Shown: positions 7,042-15,545 of the stretch, in pieces
How the letters are laid out: every line of letters starts with the position of its first letter
Position numbering within the stretch: the stretch's first letter is position 1
Assembly: GCA_024762975.1 (NCBI GenBank)
Contig: JANTGJ010000010.1
Span: 1-50,360 of the forward strand
Length of the DNA stretch: 50,360 bases
Direction of reading: 5' to 3'
DNA from: Candidatus Krumholzibacteriia bacterium
GTDB lineage: Bacteria > Krumholzibacteriota > Krumholzibacteriia > LZORAL124-64-63
Notes under the pieces: model-generated
Told to the model about the DNA's origin: nothing
Database searches by the model: none
The model's input: only the letters and a program-made list of their open reading frames with translations
Made by a program: the position numbers and the translations under genes

Positions 7042-9507
7042 CTAACCCTCAGAACTTCTATGCTTTATATCCAAGCGGTCTTCCAGTTCCCGCAGAATAT
7101 TTGCAACTGCCTTGTCGACCGCCTTGGCCTTCAAGTTACCTTTATCGGAACGGAACTTCAAGCGAATTCCATAGGCTCCCCGGCCCTCCGGAACGCCCTT
7201 TCCGCGGTACACATCAAAGAGTTCCTGTCCCACCAGCAACGGACCGCCGGAAGCGACGACGGCTTCCTCTATCTGTCCGTAGCGGACTCCCTCGGGCACC
7301 ATCAGCGACAGATCGCGACGCATCCCGGGAAAGCGTGAGAAGGGTGTGTATTCCACGGGTTGAGGCTTCAGATCCAGCCGATCCAGATCGATTTCCGCGA
7401 CGGCCACCGGCACTTCGATCGCGAATCGATCGGCCAATTCGGCAGCCACCCGGCCCGCAGTACCGACGACGTTGCCGCCACCATCCAGGACACTCCACTG
7501 GTTCCCCGCTTCATACCACTTTTCGGGTCCACCCTCCTGAAGTTTCAAGGGAATGCGCAGAGTCACGGACAGTTCTTCCAGTATGCCCTTTATCTCCCGC
7601 AAGTCTCCCGGCAGGGAATCCAGATCGCCGCCGGTCCGACCGGCGACACCGAACTGCAACAGCAGCGGTTCGTGAGGAAGCTGCTTCTCCTCATCACGGC
7701 GCAGCGGACGCGGAGGCGTGACCGCCGGTAGGTAGACACGGTTCATCTGGAACAGGCGAACCGGTACCGGCGCCCCACTGTTGAGATGCCGTCTTGCGAC
7801 ATGCAGCAGCGAAGGCAGCAGCGCCGTACGCAGTCGGGTATCGCCGCCGTGGTGAGGATTGACGACGGCCAGGGTTTCGGCCCGAGGATCGTCGCCGGGC
7901 AGTTCCAGGTTCTCCAGATCCTTCTCGGCGAAGAAGGTCGAGGTCACCATCTCGTGATAGCCATTGTGCGCGAACCAACTGCGAATCGATTGCTGAACCT
8001 CGTCGATACGCCGCCGAGGGTTGCCTCCGCGCCGCGCCAGCCCCTGGTCGGTTGACAATTGATCGAAGCCATGGCAGCGGGCTACCTCCTCGATCAGATC
8101 CACTTCCTGCAGCAGGTCCCGCCGGAAGCTGGGGATCTCAACCATCATGTTCACCGCACTGCGATTGCTGGATTCGGCATTGCCCATCGGCTGCACCTTC
8201 AATCCCAGATTCTGCAACATCTGCGCGACATCACCCGTCGAGAGTTCCGTGCCCAGCACGCGATTGACCTGCCAGGTGCGAAGCGGTACGGGTTCAAAAT
8301 CCTTGTGGTCCGGATCGGCGCGGTCGGCCCAGTCCGAGACCACGCGGGCTCCGGCATATTCCTGCATCAGATACAGCGCCCGACGGGCAGCCTTTTCGAC
8401 CATTCCCCAGTCGGCGCCGCGCTCGAAGCGATACGACGCTTCGCTGATCAGACCCAGCTTGCGACTCGTAGTCCGTACCCGGCCCGGTGCAAAGAATGCG
8501 CTTTCCAGTACGATGTCCCTGGTTTCTCCGCCGACCTCGCTATTGGCCAGTCCCATCACGCCGGCTACGGCGATCGGACGTTCGCCATCCCAGACCAGCA
8601 GATCCTCGGCCGTCATCTCGCGCTCCTGGCCATCCAAGGTGACGACTTTCTGACCGGCTCCGGCGCATCCGACCCGGATGACATCGCCCCGGATCTCGCT
8701 CGCATCGAATGCGTGCATCGGCTGCCCCATCTCCAGCAACACGTAGTTCGTGATATCGACGATGTTGTTGATCGGGCGACTGCCAACGGCCAACAGTCGA
8801 TTCTGCATCCAGCGCGGGGAATCGCCGACACGAACATCCTTGGCCGCGAAGGCCGTGTAGCGGGAGCAATCCTCGTAGTCATCGATCTGTACCTTGAGCC
8901 CCAGGCTCTCGGCGCTCTGCTGGCTGGACCAGCAACGCGGCGTCGAGACCTTGGTCCCGTAGATCGCCGCAATCTCGCGCGCGATGCCCAGGTGATTCAA
9001 CCAGTCGGGTCGGTTCGGAGTCACTTCGATATCCAGGACCACATCGCGAAATCCATAGAGTTCGTCGGCCGAAGTGCCCGGCGGCAATTCGGTATCCAAC
9101 TCCATGATGCCTTCGCTCTCGACCGAGAGTTGTAACTCGGAAGCGGAACAGATCATGCCGAAGGATTCGATGCCGCGGATTTTCGTCTTCTTCAACTTGA
9201 AATCGCCGGGCAGCACGGCGCCCACACGACCGAACAACACGGTCAGTCCTTCGCGCACATTGGGCGCGCCGCAAACCACCTGAACCTCTTCTCCACTGCC
9301 ATCGTCCACGCGGCAGAGGCTGAGGCGATCCGCATTCGGGTGCTTCTGACGATGCACCACCCGCGCGACCACGACGCCGGGATAACTCTGTTCGTACTGC
9401 TCGATACCTTCGACGTTCAGCCCCGCGGCGGTCAGCTTCACTGCCAGCGCCTCGGGCTCGTCCTCCCAGGCAACGAGTTCCTTCATCCAGTCCACGCTGA
9501 TCTTCAC
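7042..9507 (-). CDS. pheT: phenylalanyl-tRNA synthetase beta subunit
   Basis: The 821-residue beta chain of the (alpha-beta)2 phenylalanyl-tRNA synthetase. Domains in order: an N-terminal EMAP-type tRNA-binding domain (about 40-150, with VVARVVHRQKHPNADRL), a B3/B4 editing domain (about 210-380), B5 (about 400-475), the catalytic-like core, and a C-terminal ferredoxin-like anticodon-binding domain (about 725-820, with FSRFPGMRRDLSLMV). Length is typical. The start overlaps the pheS stop by four bases, as expected for subunits made in equal amounts. Confidence 0.97.
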   Translation of the reverse strand: MKISVDWMKELVAWEDEPEALAVKLTAAGLNVEGIEQYEQSYPGVVVARVVHRQKHPNADRLSLCRVDDGSGEEVQVVCGAPNVREGLTVLFGRVGAVLPGDFKLKKTKIRGIESFGMICSASELQLSVESEGIMELDTELPPGTSADELYGFRDVVLDIEVTPNRPDWLNHLGIAREIAAIYGTKVSTPRCWSSQQSAESLGLKVQIDDYEDCSRYTAFAAKDVRVGDSPRWMQNRLLAVGSRPINNIVDITNYVLLEMGQPMHAFDASEIRGDVIRVGCAGAGQKVVTLDGQEREMTAEDLLVWDGERPIAVAGVMGLANSEVGGETRDIVLESAFFAPGRVRTTSRKLGLISEASYRFERGADWGMVEKAARRALYLMQEYAGARVVSDWADRADPDHKDFEPVPLRTWQVNRVLGTELSTGDVAQMLQNLGLKVQPMGNAESSNRSAVNMMVEIPSFRRDLLQEVDLIEEVARCHGFDQLSTDQGLARRGGNPRRRIDEVQQSIRSWFAHNGYHEMVTSTFFAEKDLENLELPGDDPRAETLAVVNPHHGGDTRLRTALLPSLLHVARRHLNSGAPVPVRLFQMNRVYLPAVTPPRPLRRDEEKQLPHEPLLLQFGVAGRTGGDLDSLPGDLREIKGILEELSVTLRIPLKLQEGGPEKWYEAGNQWSVLDGGGNVVGTAGRVAAELADRFAIEVPVAVAEIDLDRLDLKPQPVEYTPFSRFPGMRRDLSLMVPEGVRYGQIEEAVVASGGPLLVGQELFDVYRGKGVPEGRGAYGIRLKFRSDKGNLKAKAVDKAVANILRELEDRLDIKHRSSEG

Positions 9508-10532
9508 TGCACACCTCGGAATTGGTTCAAGAAGCGATGATCGTTTTCGTACAAGAGGCGGATATCATCGATGCCGTACTTGAGCATCGCGATGCGATCG
9601 ATGCCCATCCCGAATGCGAATCCGGTGTATTTGTCCTCGGGATAGCCGGCGGCATGGAACACGTTCGGGTGCACCATGCCGGCGCCCATGATTTCCAGCC
9701 AGCCCGTCTGCCCACAAACTCCGCATCCGGCGCCGCGGCATTTCACGCACTGCATATCGACCTCGACCGAGGGCTCGGTGAAGGGGAAGAAATGGGGCCG
9801 GAAACGAGTGGGCTCGGCGGCACCGAAGAACAGTCGGACGAAGGTATCGACGGTTTCCTTCAGGTCGGCCATGCTGATCGATTTGTCGACCACCAGTCCC
9901 TCGAGCTGGTAGAACTCCGAGGAATGCGACGCGTCGGAATTTTCGTTCCGGTAGACGCGGCCCGGAAAGATGCACGCCAACGGCGGATCCTGGGTCTCCA
10001 TCGTCCGCACCTGCACCGGTGAAGTCTGTGTTCGCAGGCACACCTCGTCATTGATATAGAACGTGTCCTGGATATCGCGCGCCGGATGATCATCCGGAAA
10101 ATTCAACGCCGTGAAATTGTAGTAGTCGAGTTCGACTTCGGGACCATCACTCCGGGTGAATCCCATCCCGTAGAAGATGTCGCAGATCGACTCGAGCACG
10201 GTCAGCAGTGGATGCAGGGTTCCGCCCGAGGTCGGAGCCACCCCCGGCAACGTCAGATCGATCGCCGCGGCTTCGGCCATCGACCCCGTCGCCTTCAACT
10301 CCACCAGACGCGATTCCAGCGCTTCGGTCAATTCGACCTTCAGCCGGTTCAGTTCCGCTCCCATCGCCGGCCGTTCCTCCGCGGGAACGTCCTTCAGCCC
10401 CCGCAGCAGACCGGTGATCTCGCCTTTGCGCCCCAGCAGGGCGACGCGGATTTCCTCGACTTGCGATGCCGTCGTCGCAGCTTCGATGCGGCTTGCCCCG
10501 TCTTGGCGCAACCGTTCGATCGTCTCCTTCAT
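9504..10532 (-). CDS. pheS: phenylalanyl-tRNA synthetase alpha subunit
   Basis: Catalytic alpha chain (342 residues) that charges tRNA-Phe. It has the N-terminal helical arm, class II motif 2 region (RNENSDASHSSEFYQLEG), FRPHFFPFTEPSVEVD and motif 3 (GMGIDRIAMLKYGIDD). A four-cysteine insert, CVKCRGAGCGVCGQTGW, is present as in many bacterial PheS. No T-box or clear Phe-rich leader peptide was found in the 142 bases upstream. It forms one unit with pheT and follows rplT, the usual translation-gene order. Confidence 0.97.
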   Translation of the reverse strand: MKETIERLRQDGASRIEAATTASQVEEIRVALLGRKGEITGLLRGLKDVPAEERPAMGAELNRLKVELTEALESRLVELKATGSMAEAAAIDLTLPGVAPTSGGTLHPLLTVLESICDIFYGMGFTRSDGPEVELDYYNFTALNFPDDHPARDIQDTFYINDEVCLRTQTSPVQVRTMETQDPPLACIFPGRVYRNENSDASHSSEFYQLEGLVVDKSISMADLKETVDTFVRLFFGAAEPTRFRPHFFPFTEPSVEVDMQCVKCRGAGCGVCGQTGWLEIMGAGMVHPNVFHAAGYPEDKYTGFAFGMGIDRIAMLKYGIDDIRLLYENDHRFLNQFRGVQ

Positions 10533-10674
10533 GGAGGATTCCTTCCGCCGGTCGGACCGGTCGATGATGCAAGGTCCCGATGGTGCCGGGGTGAGCTTGC
10601 GTTCCCCGAACGAGAGGAACCGGGCCTGCCGTGCGGATTCCTGTCACGCGGCCGGTCCGGTTCCCAATCGACAA

Positions 10675-11028
10675 CTAGCGAGCGTTCTTGGCGGCCTCCG
10701 CCAGCTTCGCAAAAGCGCCCTCGTCGTGGACGGCCAGGTCAGCCAGCATCTTGCGATCGATATCGATCTCGGCCAACTTCAGGCCATTGATGAAATGGCT
10801 GTAGCTCAGGCCATGCAAACGTGCTGCCGCGTTGATCCGGGTGATCCACAGGCGTCGGAAGTCGCGCTTCTTGTTGCGACGATCCCGGTACGCATAGGCC
10901 AAGGCGCGTTCGACCGTCTCGCGAGCCTGGCGGTACTGGTTTCCGCGCCCGCCGACGAAGCCCTTCGCCCGCTTCAGATACTTTTTCCGCCGTTGTTTGG
11001 CGGCAGGATTGTTTGTTGCTCTTGGCAT
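10675..11028 (-). CDS. rplT: 50S ribosomal protein L20
   Basis: Highly basic 117-residue 23S rRNA-binding protein, full length, starting [19 protein letters not shown] and containing the family signature [16 protein letters not shown]20 assembles early in the large subunit and in several bacteria represses its own operon by binding the infC leader. A structured leader is present upstream of infC here, so such feedback is plausible. Third gene of infC-rpmI-rplT. Confidence 0.98.
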   Translation of the reverse strand: MPRATNNPAAKQRRKKYLKRAKGFVGGRGNQYRQARETVERALAYAYRDRRNKKRDFRRLWITRINAAARLHGLSYSHFINGLKLAEIDIDRKMLADLAVHDEGAFAKLAEAAKNAR

Positions 11029-11088
11029 GTTTCCATCTCCTCGATGCCCGGTTCTTGAACTGATGAGCCGGGTCGTTCAAAATTAACC

Positions 11089-11289
11089 CTACTTGCCCAG
11101 CATCTTGCGGGCTCGAGACTCGTCACAGGCCGCCAGCATGCTCGCGCGGCGCAGATTGCGCAGCCGCTTCGGGCTCTTGGCCGTGAAAAGGTGACCGTGG
11201 TAGGCCTTGTTGCGCTTGATCCGCCCGCTGCCGGTCAGCTTGAAGCGCTTGGCAGCTGCGCGGTTGGTCTTCATCTTTCCGTTACCCAT
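11089..11289 (-). CDS. rpmI: 50S ribosomal protein L35
   Basis: Basic 66-residue ribosomal protein with the family core KMKTNRAAAKRFKLTGSG, then HGHLFTAKSPKRLRNLRR. Size and order (infC, rpmI, rplT) are canonical. The third-to-fifth codons could give an alternative slightly shorter start at the internal Met, but the ATG at 11289 is the simplest choice. Confidence 0.97.
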   Translation of the reverse strand: MGNGKMKTNRAAAKRFKLTGSGRIKRNKAYHGHLFTAKSPKRLRNLRRASMLAACDESRARKMLGK

Positions 11290-11389
11290 GACACTGTCCT
11301 TTGCTCATTCGCACCCTGCGGCGCACTCTACTCCGGGAATCGAACCGGAGCGTTCGACTCGACATTGGTTTCTCCGGCGACTTTTCCGA

Positions 11390-11908
11390 TCAGGCCTTCT
11401 TGGGCGCCATCACAAAACTGATCTGCCGTCCTTCGCGCTGCGGACGGGACTCCGGGGCCCCGTACTCCTCGAGCTCGGTATTGAGGTTGTTCAGAAATTC
11501 CAGGGCGAGGTCCATGTGGGAGATCTCGCGGCCCCGGAAACGCATCACGATCTTGACCTTGTTCCCGGCTTCCAGGAACGAGATGATGTGCTTTTTCTTG
11601 AACTGATAATCATGGTCATCGGTTTTGGGCCGGAACTGGATCGTCTTGACCTTCACGGTATGGGACGCCTGCCGGGCCTTCCGCGCCTTCTTGCTCAGCT
11701 CGTACTTGTACTTCCCGTAATCCATGATCTTGCATACGGGAGGGCGAGCCGTGGGCGCCACCTCGACGAGGTCCAGCCCCTTTTCCTCCGCCATGCGAAG
11801 GGCTTCCGCCGTGTCCAGAACTCCGAGCTGCTCGCCGTCATCGTCGACGACCATCACTTTCGGGATCCTGATCATCCGATTGACCCTGGTCACCTTATTG
11901 GCCTTGAT
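11390..11908 (-). CDS. infC: translation initiation factor IF-3, probable AUC start
   Basis: IF-3 binds the 30S subunit, checks start-codon and initiator-tRNA pairing, and blocks 50S joining. The N-domain start NRMIRIPKVMVVDDDGEQLGV, linker KIMDYGKYKYELSKKARKARQ and C-domain are all present. The only conventional upstream start is a GTG at 11893 with no good ribosome site. An in-frame ATC at 11908-11906 lies eight bases after a perfect AGGAGG (11922-11917), and IF-3 genes characteristically use AUU or AUC to allow self-repression. The AUC start gives 172 residues and is used here; if wrong, the gene ends at 11893. Confidence 0.9.
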   Translation of the reverse strand: MKANKVTRVNRMIRIPKVMVVDDDGEQLGVLDTAEALRMAEEKGLDLVEVAPTARPPVCKIMDYGKYKYELSKKARKARQASHTVKVKTIQFRPKTDDHDYQFKKKHIISFLEAGNKVKIVMRFRGREISHMDLALEFLNNLNTELEEYGAPESRPQREGRQISFVMAPKKA

Positions 11909-11959
11909 AGGACGAACCTCCTGGTCGAACCCTTGTTTGCAGGCGAATCCACCGCATAC

Positions 11960-11984
11960 AAAAAAAGCGGACCCATAGGTCCGC
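11960..11984 (-). terminator. infC leader attenuator (intrinsic terminator)
   Basis: On the minus strand GCGGACC (11984-11978) pairs with GGTCCGC (11973-11967) around a four-base loop and is followed by seven Ts (11966-11960). It lies about 50 bases upstream of the infC start, so it can stop transcription before the operon unless its left arm is held by the upstream AGGTCCGCC. It could also serve as the thrS terminator. Confidence 0.75.
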
Positions 11985-12099
11985 CGTCGGCTGGGGAACC
12001 GTTCCAGTCCCGATCCCTGCCGGGATGCGGGCCAGACACGGTGAGAGGGCGGACCTCTGCTTGTACCTGGGAGCCGGAGAACAGCCTGATCTCCGGCTC
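11961..12099 (-). promoter_or_regulatory. infC operon leader with antiterminator and terminator
   Basis: Between thrS and infC the minus strand folds into a series of hairpins: GAGCCGGAGA/TCTCCGGCTC (12099-12090 with 12080-12071) and, further on, smaller stems. AGGTCCGCC at 12056-12048 is perfectly complementary over nine bases to GGCGGACCT at 11985-11977. That second stretch also forms the left arm of a U-tailed terminator, so the two pairings exclude each other. This is the layout of a transcription-attenuation leader, as known for L20-regulated infC operons. The ligand (L20 or other) is inference. Confidence 0.65.
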
Positions 12100-12121
12100 G
12101 CTATCGATGTAGCAAGAGAAA

Positions 12122-14041
12122 CTAGCCTCTTTGGGCTATTACGTCAAGCATTTCATCGATTACCGCCTGCACGGGACGGCTTCCCTGGTCGCCCTGATGG
12201 CGAATGCGCAAAGAAACCTCACCACTCTGCGCTTCCCGGCCGCCCACGACCAGCATCCAGGGTACGCGCAGCACCTCGCCCTCCCGGATCTTGAAACCGA
12301 TTTTCTCGTCCCGGACATCGGTGCCGGCGCGCAGACCGGCAGCGCGCAACTGCTCCGCCACCTGCTCAGCATAGGCGTGTTGATCCCGGCTGACGGACAT
12401 CACTCGCACCTGTTCCGGCGCCAACCAAAGCGGGAAATCACCGGCGAAGTGCTCGGTCAGAATACCGATAAAGCGTTCTAGCGAGCCCATGATGGCCCGG
12501 TGCACCATGTAGACGTACTTCTCCTCGCCGTCGCTGTCGGTGTACTTCACGTCGAAGCGTCGCGGCAGGTTGAAGTCGAACTGGATGGTGCTGGTTTGCC
12601 AGCGGCGGCCGATCGCGTCGATCAGCTTGACATCGATCTTCGGCCCGTAGAACACCGCTTCGCCCTCTTCGCGGGTGTAGTCCAGGCCGTGCTTGTCCAG
12701 GGCCTGGATCAACGAAGCCTCGGCCGCATCCCATTCCTCATCGGTCCCGGCGTACTTCTGCTTGTTCTTTGAGTCCCGGACCGACAGCTCCACCTTGAAA
12801 TCATCGAAGCCGAAGGCGCCCATAATTTCCTTCACCAGATCGATGCACAAACTGACCTCGTCCAGCAATTGATCCGGGGTACAGAAGTGATGAGCATCGT
12901 CCTGGGTGAAACCACGCACACGCATCAGACCGTGGAGCGCCCCGTGATCCTCGGCGCGATAGACCGTACCCAGTTCAGCATACCGTACGGGCAGATTGCG
13001 CCAACCCCGCGTCCGGCGTTTGAACATCAGGATGTGGCCGGGGCAATTCATCGGCTTGACGACGTATTCGCGTTCGTCCTGCTCGAATACGTACATGTCG
13101 TCGCGATAAAACTCCATGTGTCCCGACGTATTCCACAGGCCGGCCTGGGAGATGTGCGGCGTGGTAACGGTCTCGTAGCCGTTGGCACGATGCACGTTCT
13201 TCCAGTAGTCGATGATCTGCTCTCGCAGGATGTCGCCGCGCGGGAACCAGTAGCTCAGGCCCGGACCGGCCTCTTCCATGATCCCGAAGAGATCCAATTC
13301 GCGACCCAGCTTGCGGTGATCGCGCTTCTTGGCTTCTTCGAGCATCTGAAGATGCGCATCGAGATCCTTCTTCTTGTAGAAAGCCGTTCCGTAGATCCGC
13401 TGCAGCATCGGACGCGAGGCATCCTTCTGCCAATACGCTCCGGCGATACTCAGCAGCTTGAAGGCTTTCAGGTCGCCGGTGCCGGGAACATGCGGCCCTT
13501 CGCACAAGTCGGTGAACTCCCCCACCTGATAGGCCGACAACTGCTTCTCGCCCAGGTCGGCGATCTGCTCCAGCTTGTAGGGTTGATCGGCAAAAATCCT
13601 TTCCGCCTCGTCGCGCGATATTTCGCTGCGCACCAGCGGCAACTTTTGTGCTGCCAACGCCTTCATTCTATTCTCGATGGCCTCCAGGTCGCTCTCGCTG
13701 AAGGGCTCTTCGCGATCGAAATCGTAGTAGAAGCCGCTGTCGATATCCGGGCCGAACGCGAATTTGGTGCCCGGATACAGTTCCTGCACGGCCCAGGCCA
13801 TCAAGTGCGCCGTCGAATGTCGCAGGGCACCCAGGCCTTCCTCGCTGTTCTTCGTGATGACGGTCAGTTCGCCCCCATCCCGCGCAGCCTCGGCCAACGG
13901 ATGGTGGACGCCGTTTACGGTAACGGCAGCCGCGTTGCGCAACAGTCCCTCACCAATGGCCCTGACGGCCTCGGAATACGACTCGCCCTCGGGAACGGAA
14001 ATCGAATTTCCATCCGGCAACTGGAAGCTGATCTGCGACAT
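12122..14041 (-). CDS. thrS: threonyl-tRNA synthetase
   Basis: Class II synthetase of 639 residues that charges tRNA-Thr and edits mischarged Ser-tRNA. It shows an N-terminal TGS domain, the second-additional editing domain (with HSTAHLMAWAVQELYPG), the catalytic core with zinc-site segments MNCPGH and DHGALHGLMRVRGFTQDDAHHF, and a C-terminal anticodon-binding domain. The start is the ATG at 14041, preceded by AAGGAAAGG; an in-frame TTG at 14071 is less likely. It lies directly upstream of the infC leader, a common association. Confidence 0.97.
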   Translation of the reverse strand: MSQISFQLPDGNSISVPEGESYSEAVRAIGEGLLRNAAAVTVNGVHHPLAEAARDGGELTVITKNSEEGLGALRHSTAHLMAWAVQELYPGTKFAFGPDIDSGFYYDFDREEPFSESDLEAIENRMKALAAQKLPLVRSEISRDEAERIFADQPYKLEQIADLGEKQLSAYQVGEFTDLCEGPHVPGTGDLKAFKLLSIAGAYWQKDASRPMLQRIYGTAFYKKKDLDAHLQMLEEAKKRDHRKLGRELDLFGIMEEAGPGLSYWFPRGDILREQIIDYWKNVHRANGYETVTTPHISQAGLWNTSGHMEFYRDDMYVFEQDEREYVVKPMNCPGHILMFKRRTRGWRNLPVRYAELGTVYRAEDHGALHGLMRVRGFTQDDAHHFCTPDQLLDEVSLCIDLVKEIMGAFGFDDFKVELSVRDSKNKQKYAGTDEEWDAAEASLIQALDKHGLDYTREEGEAVFYGPKIDVKLIDAIGRRWQTSTIQFDFNLPRRFDVKYTDSDGEEKYVYMVHRAIMGSLERFIGILTEHFAGDFPLWLAPEQVRVMSVSRDQHAYAEQVAEQLRAAGLRAGTDVRDEKIGFKIREGEVLRVPWMLVVGGREAQSGEVSLRIRHQGDQGSRPVQAVIDEMLDVIAQRG

Positions 14042-14153
14042 CTCCAACCTTTCCTTCTCGATGTGGTACAACGAACAGAGCGACGCGCGGCCCCGCCGGC
14101 GCTGAAACTACCCGACCGTGCCGGCAGATACCATCAGCATCTTTTCAGCAAAC

Positions 14154-14190
14154 AAAAAAAGCTCCCCGCCGCGTTCCGGCAAGGAGCTTT
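14154..14190 (-). terminator. intrinsic terminator after tRNA-Val
   Basis: AAAGCTCC (14190-14183) and GGAGCTTT (14165-14158) on the minus strand form an eight-base stem with a GC-rich loop, running into seven Ts. It lies 11 bases after the CCA end of tRNA-Val and so ends that transcript before thrS. Confidence 0.85.
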
Positions 14191-14201
14191 CAGGATCTCG
14201 G

Positions 14202-14279
14202 TGGTGGGCGATACTGGACTTGAACCAGTGACCCCTTGCGTGTCGAGCAAGTACTCTAACCAAGCTGAGCTAATCGCCC
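14202..14279 (-). tRNA. tRNA-Val (anticodon GAC), with C33
   Basis: A complete cloverleaf of 78 bases including an encoded CCA: acceptor GGGCGAT/ATCGCCC, D stem GCTC/GAGT, anticodon stem CTTGC/GCAAG, T stem ACTGG/CCAGT with loop TTCAAGT and discriminator A73. The seven-base anticodon loop reads TCGACAC, giving anticodon GAC for Val GUC/GUU codons. Position 33, almost always U, is C here (plus-strand G at 14245). Otherwise it looks functional, with a strong promoter and a terminator. Confidence 0.93.
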
Positions 14280-14292
14280 ACCGGAACGGCGA

Positions 14293-14321
14293 AATAAAAC
14301 CACCACGTCGATTCTTGTCAA
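14293..14321 (-). promoter_or_regulatory. sigma70 promoter of tRNA-Val
   Basis: On the minus strand a perfect TTGACA (14321-14316) is followed after exactly 17 bases by TTTATT (14298-14293). The tRNA 5' end is 14 bases downstream of the -10 box. Confidence 0.75.
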
Positions 14322-14368
14322 CGCAAAAACCGAAATTTCGGACAAGGCGGAATCCACCCCAACGAAAA

Positions 14369-15223
14369 TCAGTTCAGGTAGTCGACCAATCGCTCGCCGT
14401 GGCCGTGCTGGCGCATTTTGTTCAGCGCCTGGTTTCGGATCTGGCGGACGCGTTCGCGGGAAAGATGAATATCCTGCCCGATGGTCTCCAGCGAAGCGGT
14501 CTCGACCGCTCCCAGACCGTAGTACCGGGTCACGATATCCTTCTCACGAGCAGTCAGCAGGCTCATCGCACCATCGAGCTCCGCGCTCAGCTGCATGCTG
14601 GCAAATCCCTCATCCGGAATGACGTCATCAGGATTCGCAAGAACCTCAGCCAGAGTCACCGATTCTTCGTACATCGGCTGATCGAGACTGACCATGGGCC
14701 GACTGGCGGCACGGATCTGCCCCATCTTGCGCGTCGAGAGGCTCATGGCCTCGGCCAGTTCCTGCTCGTCGACACTGCGGTGCAGTTTCTGCTCGAGCTT
14801 GCGACTCATCTTTTTCATACGCTGTGCCTGCTGCGACCGGTTGATCGGCAACCGCACCGTATTGGTCTGCTCGGCGATCGCCTTCTGGATCGCCTGGCGA
14901 ATCCACCAGACCGCATACGAAATGAAGCGGAATTCCCGCCGTTCATCGAAACGCTTGGCGGCGGTAATCAAACCGATGTTGCCCTCGGCGATCAGGTCCA
15001 TATAGCTCAGTCCCTGATTCAGGAACTTCTTGGCCACACTGACCACGAAGCGCAGGTTCGAATTGACGAGCTTGTCGAGAGCCGCCTTATCACCACCGCG
15101 AATCCGCGTTGCGAGTTCAAACTCTTCCTCTCGAGTCAGCAACCGGTGCTTGCCGATGGTCTGGAGGTAGTGCTGCAAACTGGAATCTTCTCGCCGATCG
15201 CGGCTCAGTTCTACTTCGTACAC
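14369..15223 (-). CDS. primary RNA polymerase sigma factor (RpoD/SigA family, short form)
   Basis: A 284-residue group 1/2 sigma factor. Region 1.2 (DSSLQHYLQTIG, 13-24), region 2 (about 52-122, with GNIGLITAAKRFDERREFRF and YAVWWIRQAI), region 3 and region 4.2 (about 243-272, with SLETIGQDIHLSRERVRQI) are all present. Region 1.1 and the non-conserved insert of the E. coli protein are absent, as in Bacteroidetes-type primary sigmas. The start is a GTG at 15223 with GAGGAGG six bases upstream. Whether it is the housekeeping factor or an RpoS-like paralogue depends on what else the genome encodes; the -35/-10 elements in this window suit it. Confidence 0.9.
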   Translation of the reverse strand: MYEVELSRDRREDSSLQHYLQTIGKHRLLTREEEFELATRIRGGDKAALDKLVNSNLRFVVSVAKKFLNQGLSYMDLIAEGNIGLITAAKRFDERREFRFISYAVWWIRQAIQKAIAEQTNTVRLPINRSQQAQRMKKMSRKLEQKLHRSVDEQELAEAMSLSTRKMGQIRAASRPMVSLDQPMYEESVTLAEVLANPDDVIPDEGFASMQLSAELDGAMSLLTAREKDIVTRYYGLGAVETASLETIGQDIHLSRERVRQIRNQALNKMRQHGHGERLVDYLN

Positions 15224-15545
15224 TGGGTCCTCCTCGTGCCCGGGCTGCCGGGCATTCTATATTCTGACCGAAGCGGTCAATTTTTTATTTGCACGAATCG
15301 TTCGTATTACGCAACAGTACCGAATTAGTTCCCATTATCCCCAGATCGGCACGTCGCGGGCTTTCTTTATTCGCGAACGATTCCGGTTAGCAGATTCTAA
15401 TAGACCGACACCCGCACGTCAAAGACAGTTTTAATCCATTTTCAACTTCGTTGCGGGAGTTGTCGGGTCGGGTGCGCTTTGCCACACACCCGACCCTACC
15501 AGATGAACATCGAATTGCAAGTGAAATCCGACCGGTTTGCTCTAC
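15224..15545. other. intergenic region between the sigma factor gene and dnaK
   Basis: About 320 bases without a gene. A ten-base stem (15465-15474 with 15487-15496, arms GGGTCGGGTG/CACCCGACCC) lies 50 bases after the dnaK stop and may end or stabilise that transcript, but has no T tract. Near the sigma gene, minus-strand TTGACC (15280-15275) and TAGAAT (15259-15254) could be a promoter with a short 15-base spacer. It overlaps an inverted repeat TGACCG/CGGTCA (15265-15279). A nine-base inverted repeat, AATCGTTCG (15296-15304) and CGAACGATT (15374-15382), is also present. None of these is decisive. Confidence 0.45.

Noticed and set aside
10533-10674. T-box or Phe-leader attenuator before pheS
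   Set aside because: No T-box core, no Phe-rich small frame and no U-tailed terminator found, only GC-rich complementary patches.
15265-15289. TGACCG-AAG-CGGTCA followed by T-rich sequence as a plus-strand terminator
   Set aside because: No plus-strand gene ends nearby; the T run is more naturally the AT-rich upstream part of the sigma gene promoter.
12869-15328. An 819-residue open frame on the plus strand across thrS, tRNA-Val and the sigma gene
   Set aside because: It is antisense to three well-supported genes and includes a translated tRNA gene, a well-known source of spurious proteins; GC-rich third positions keep the opposite strand open.
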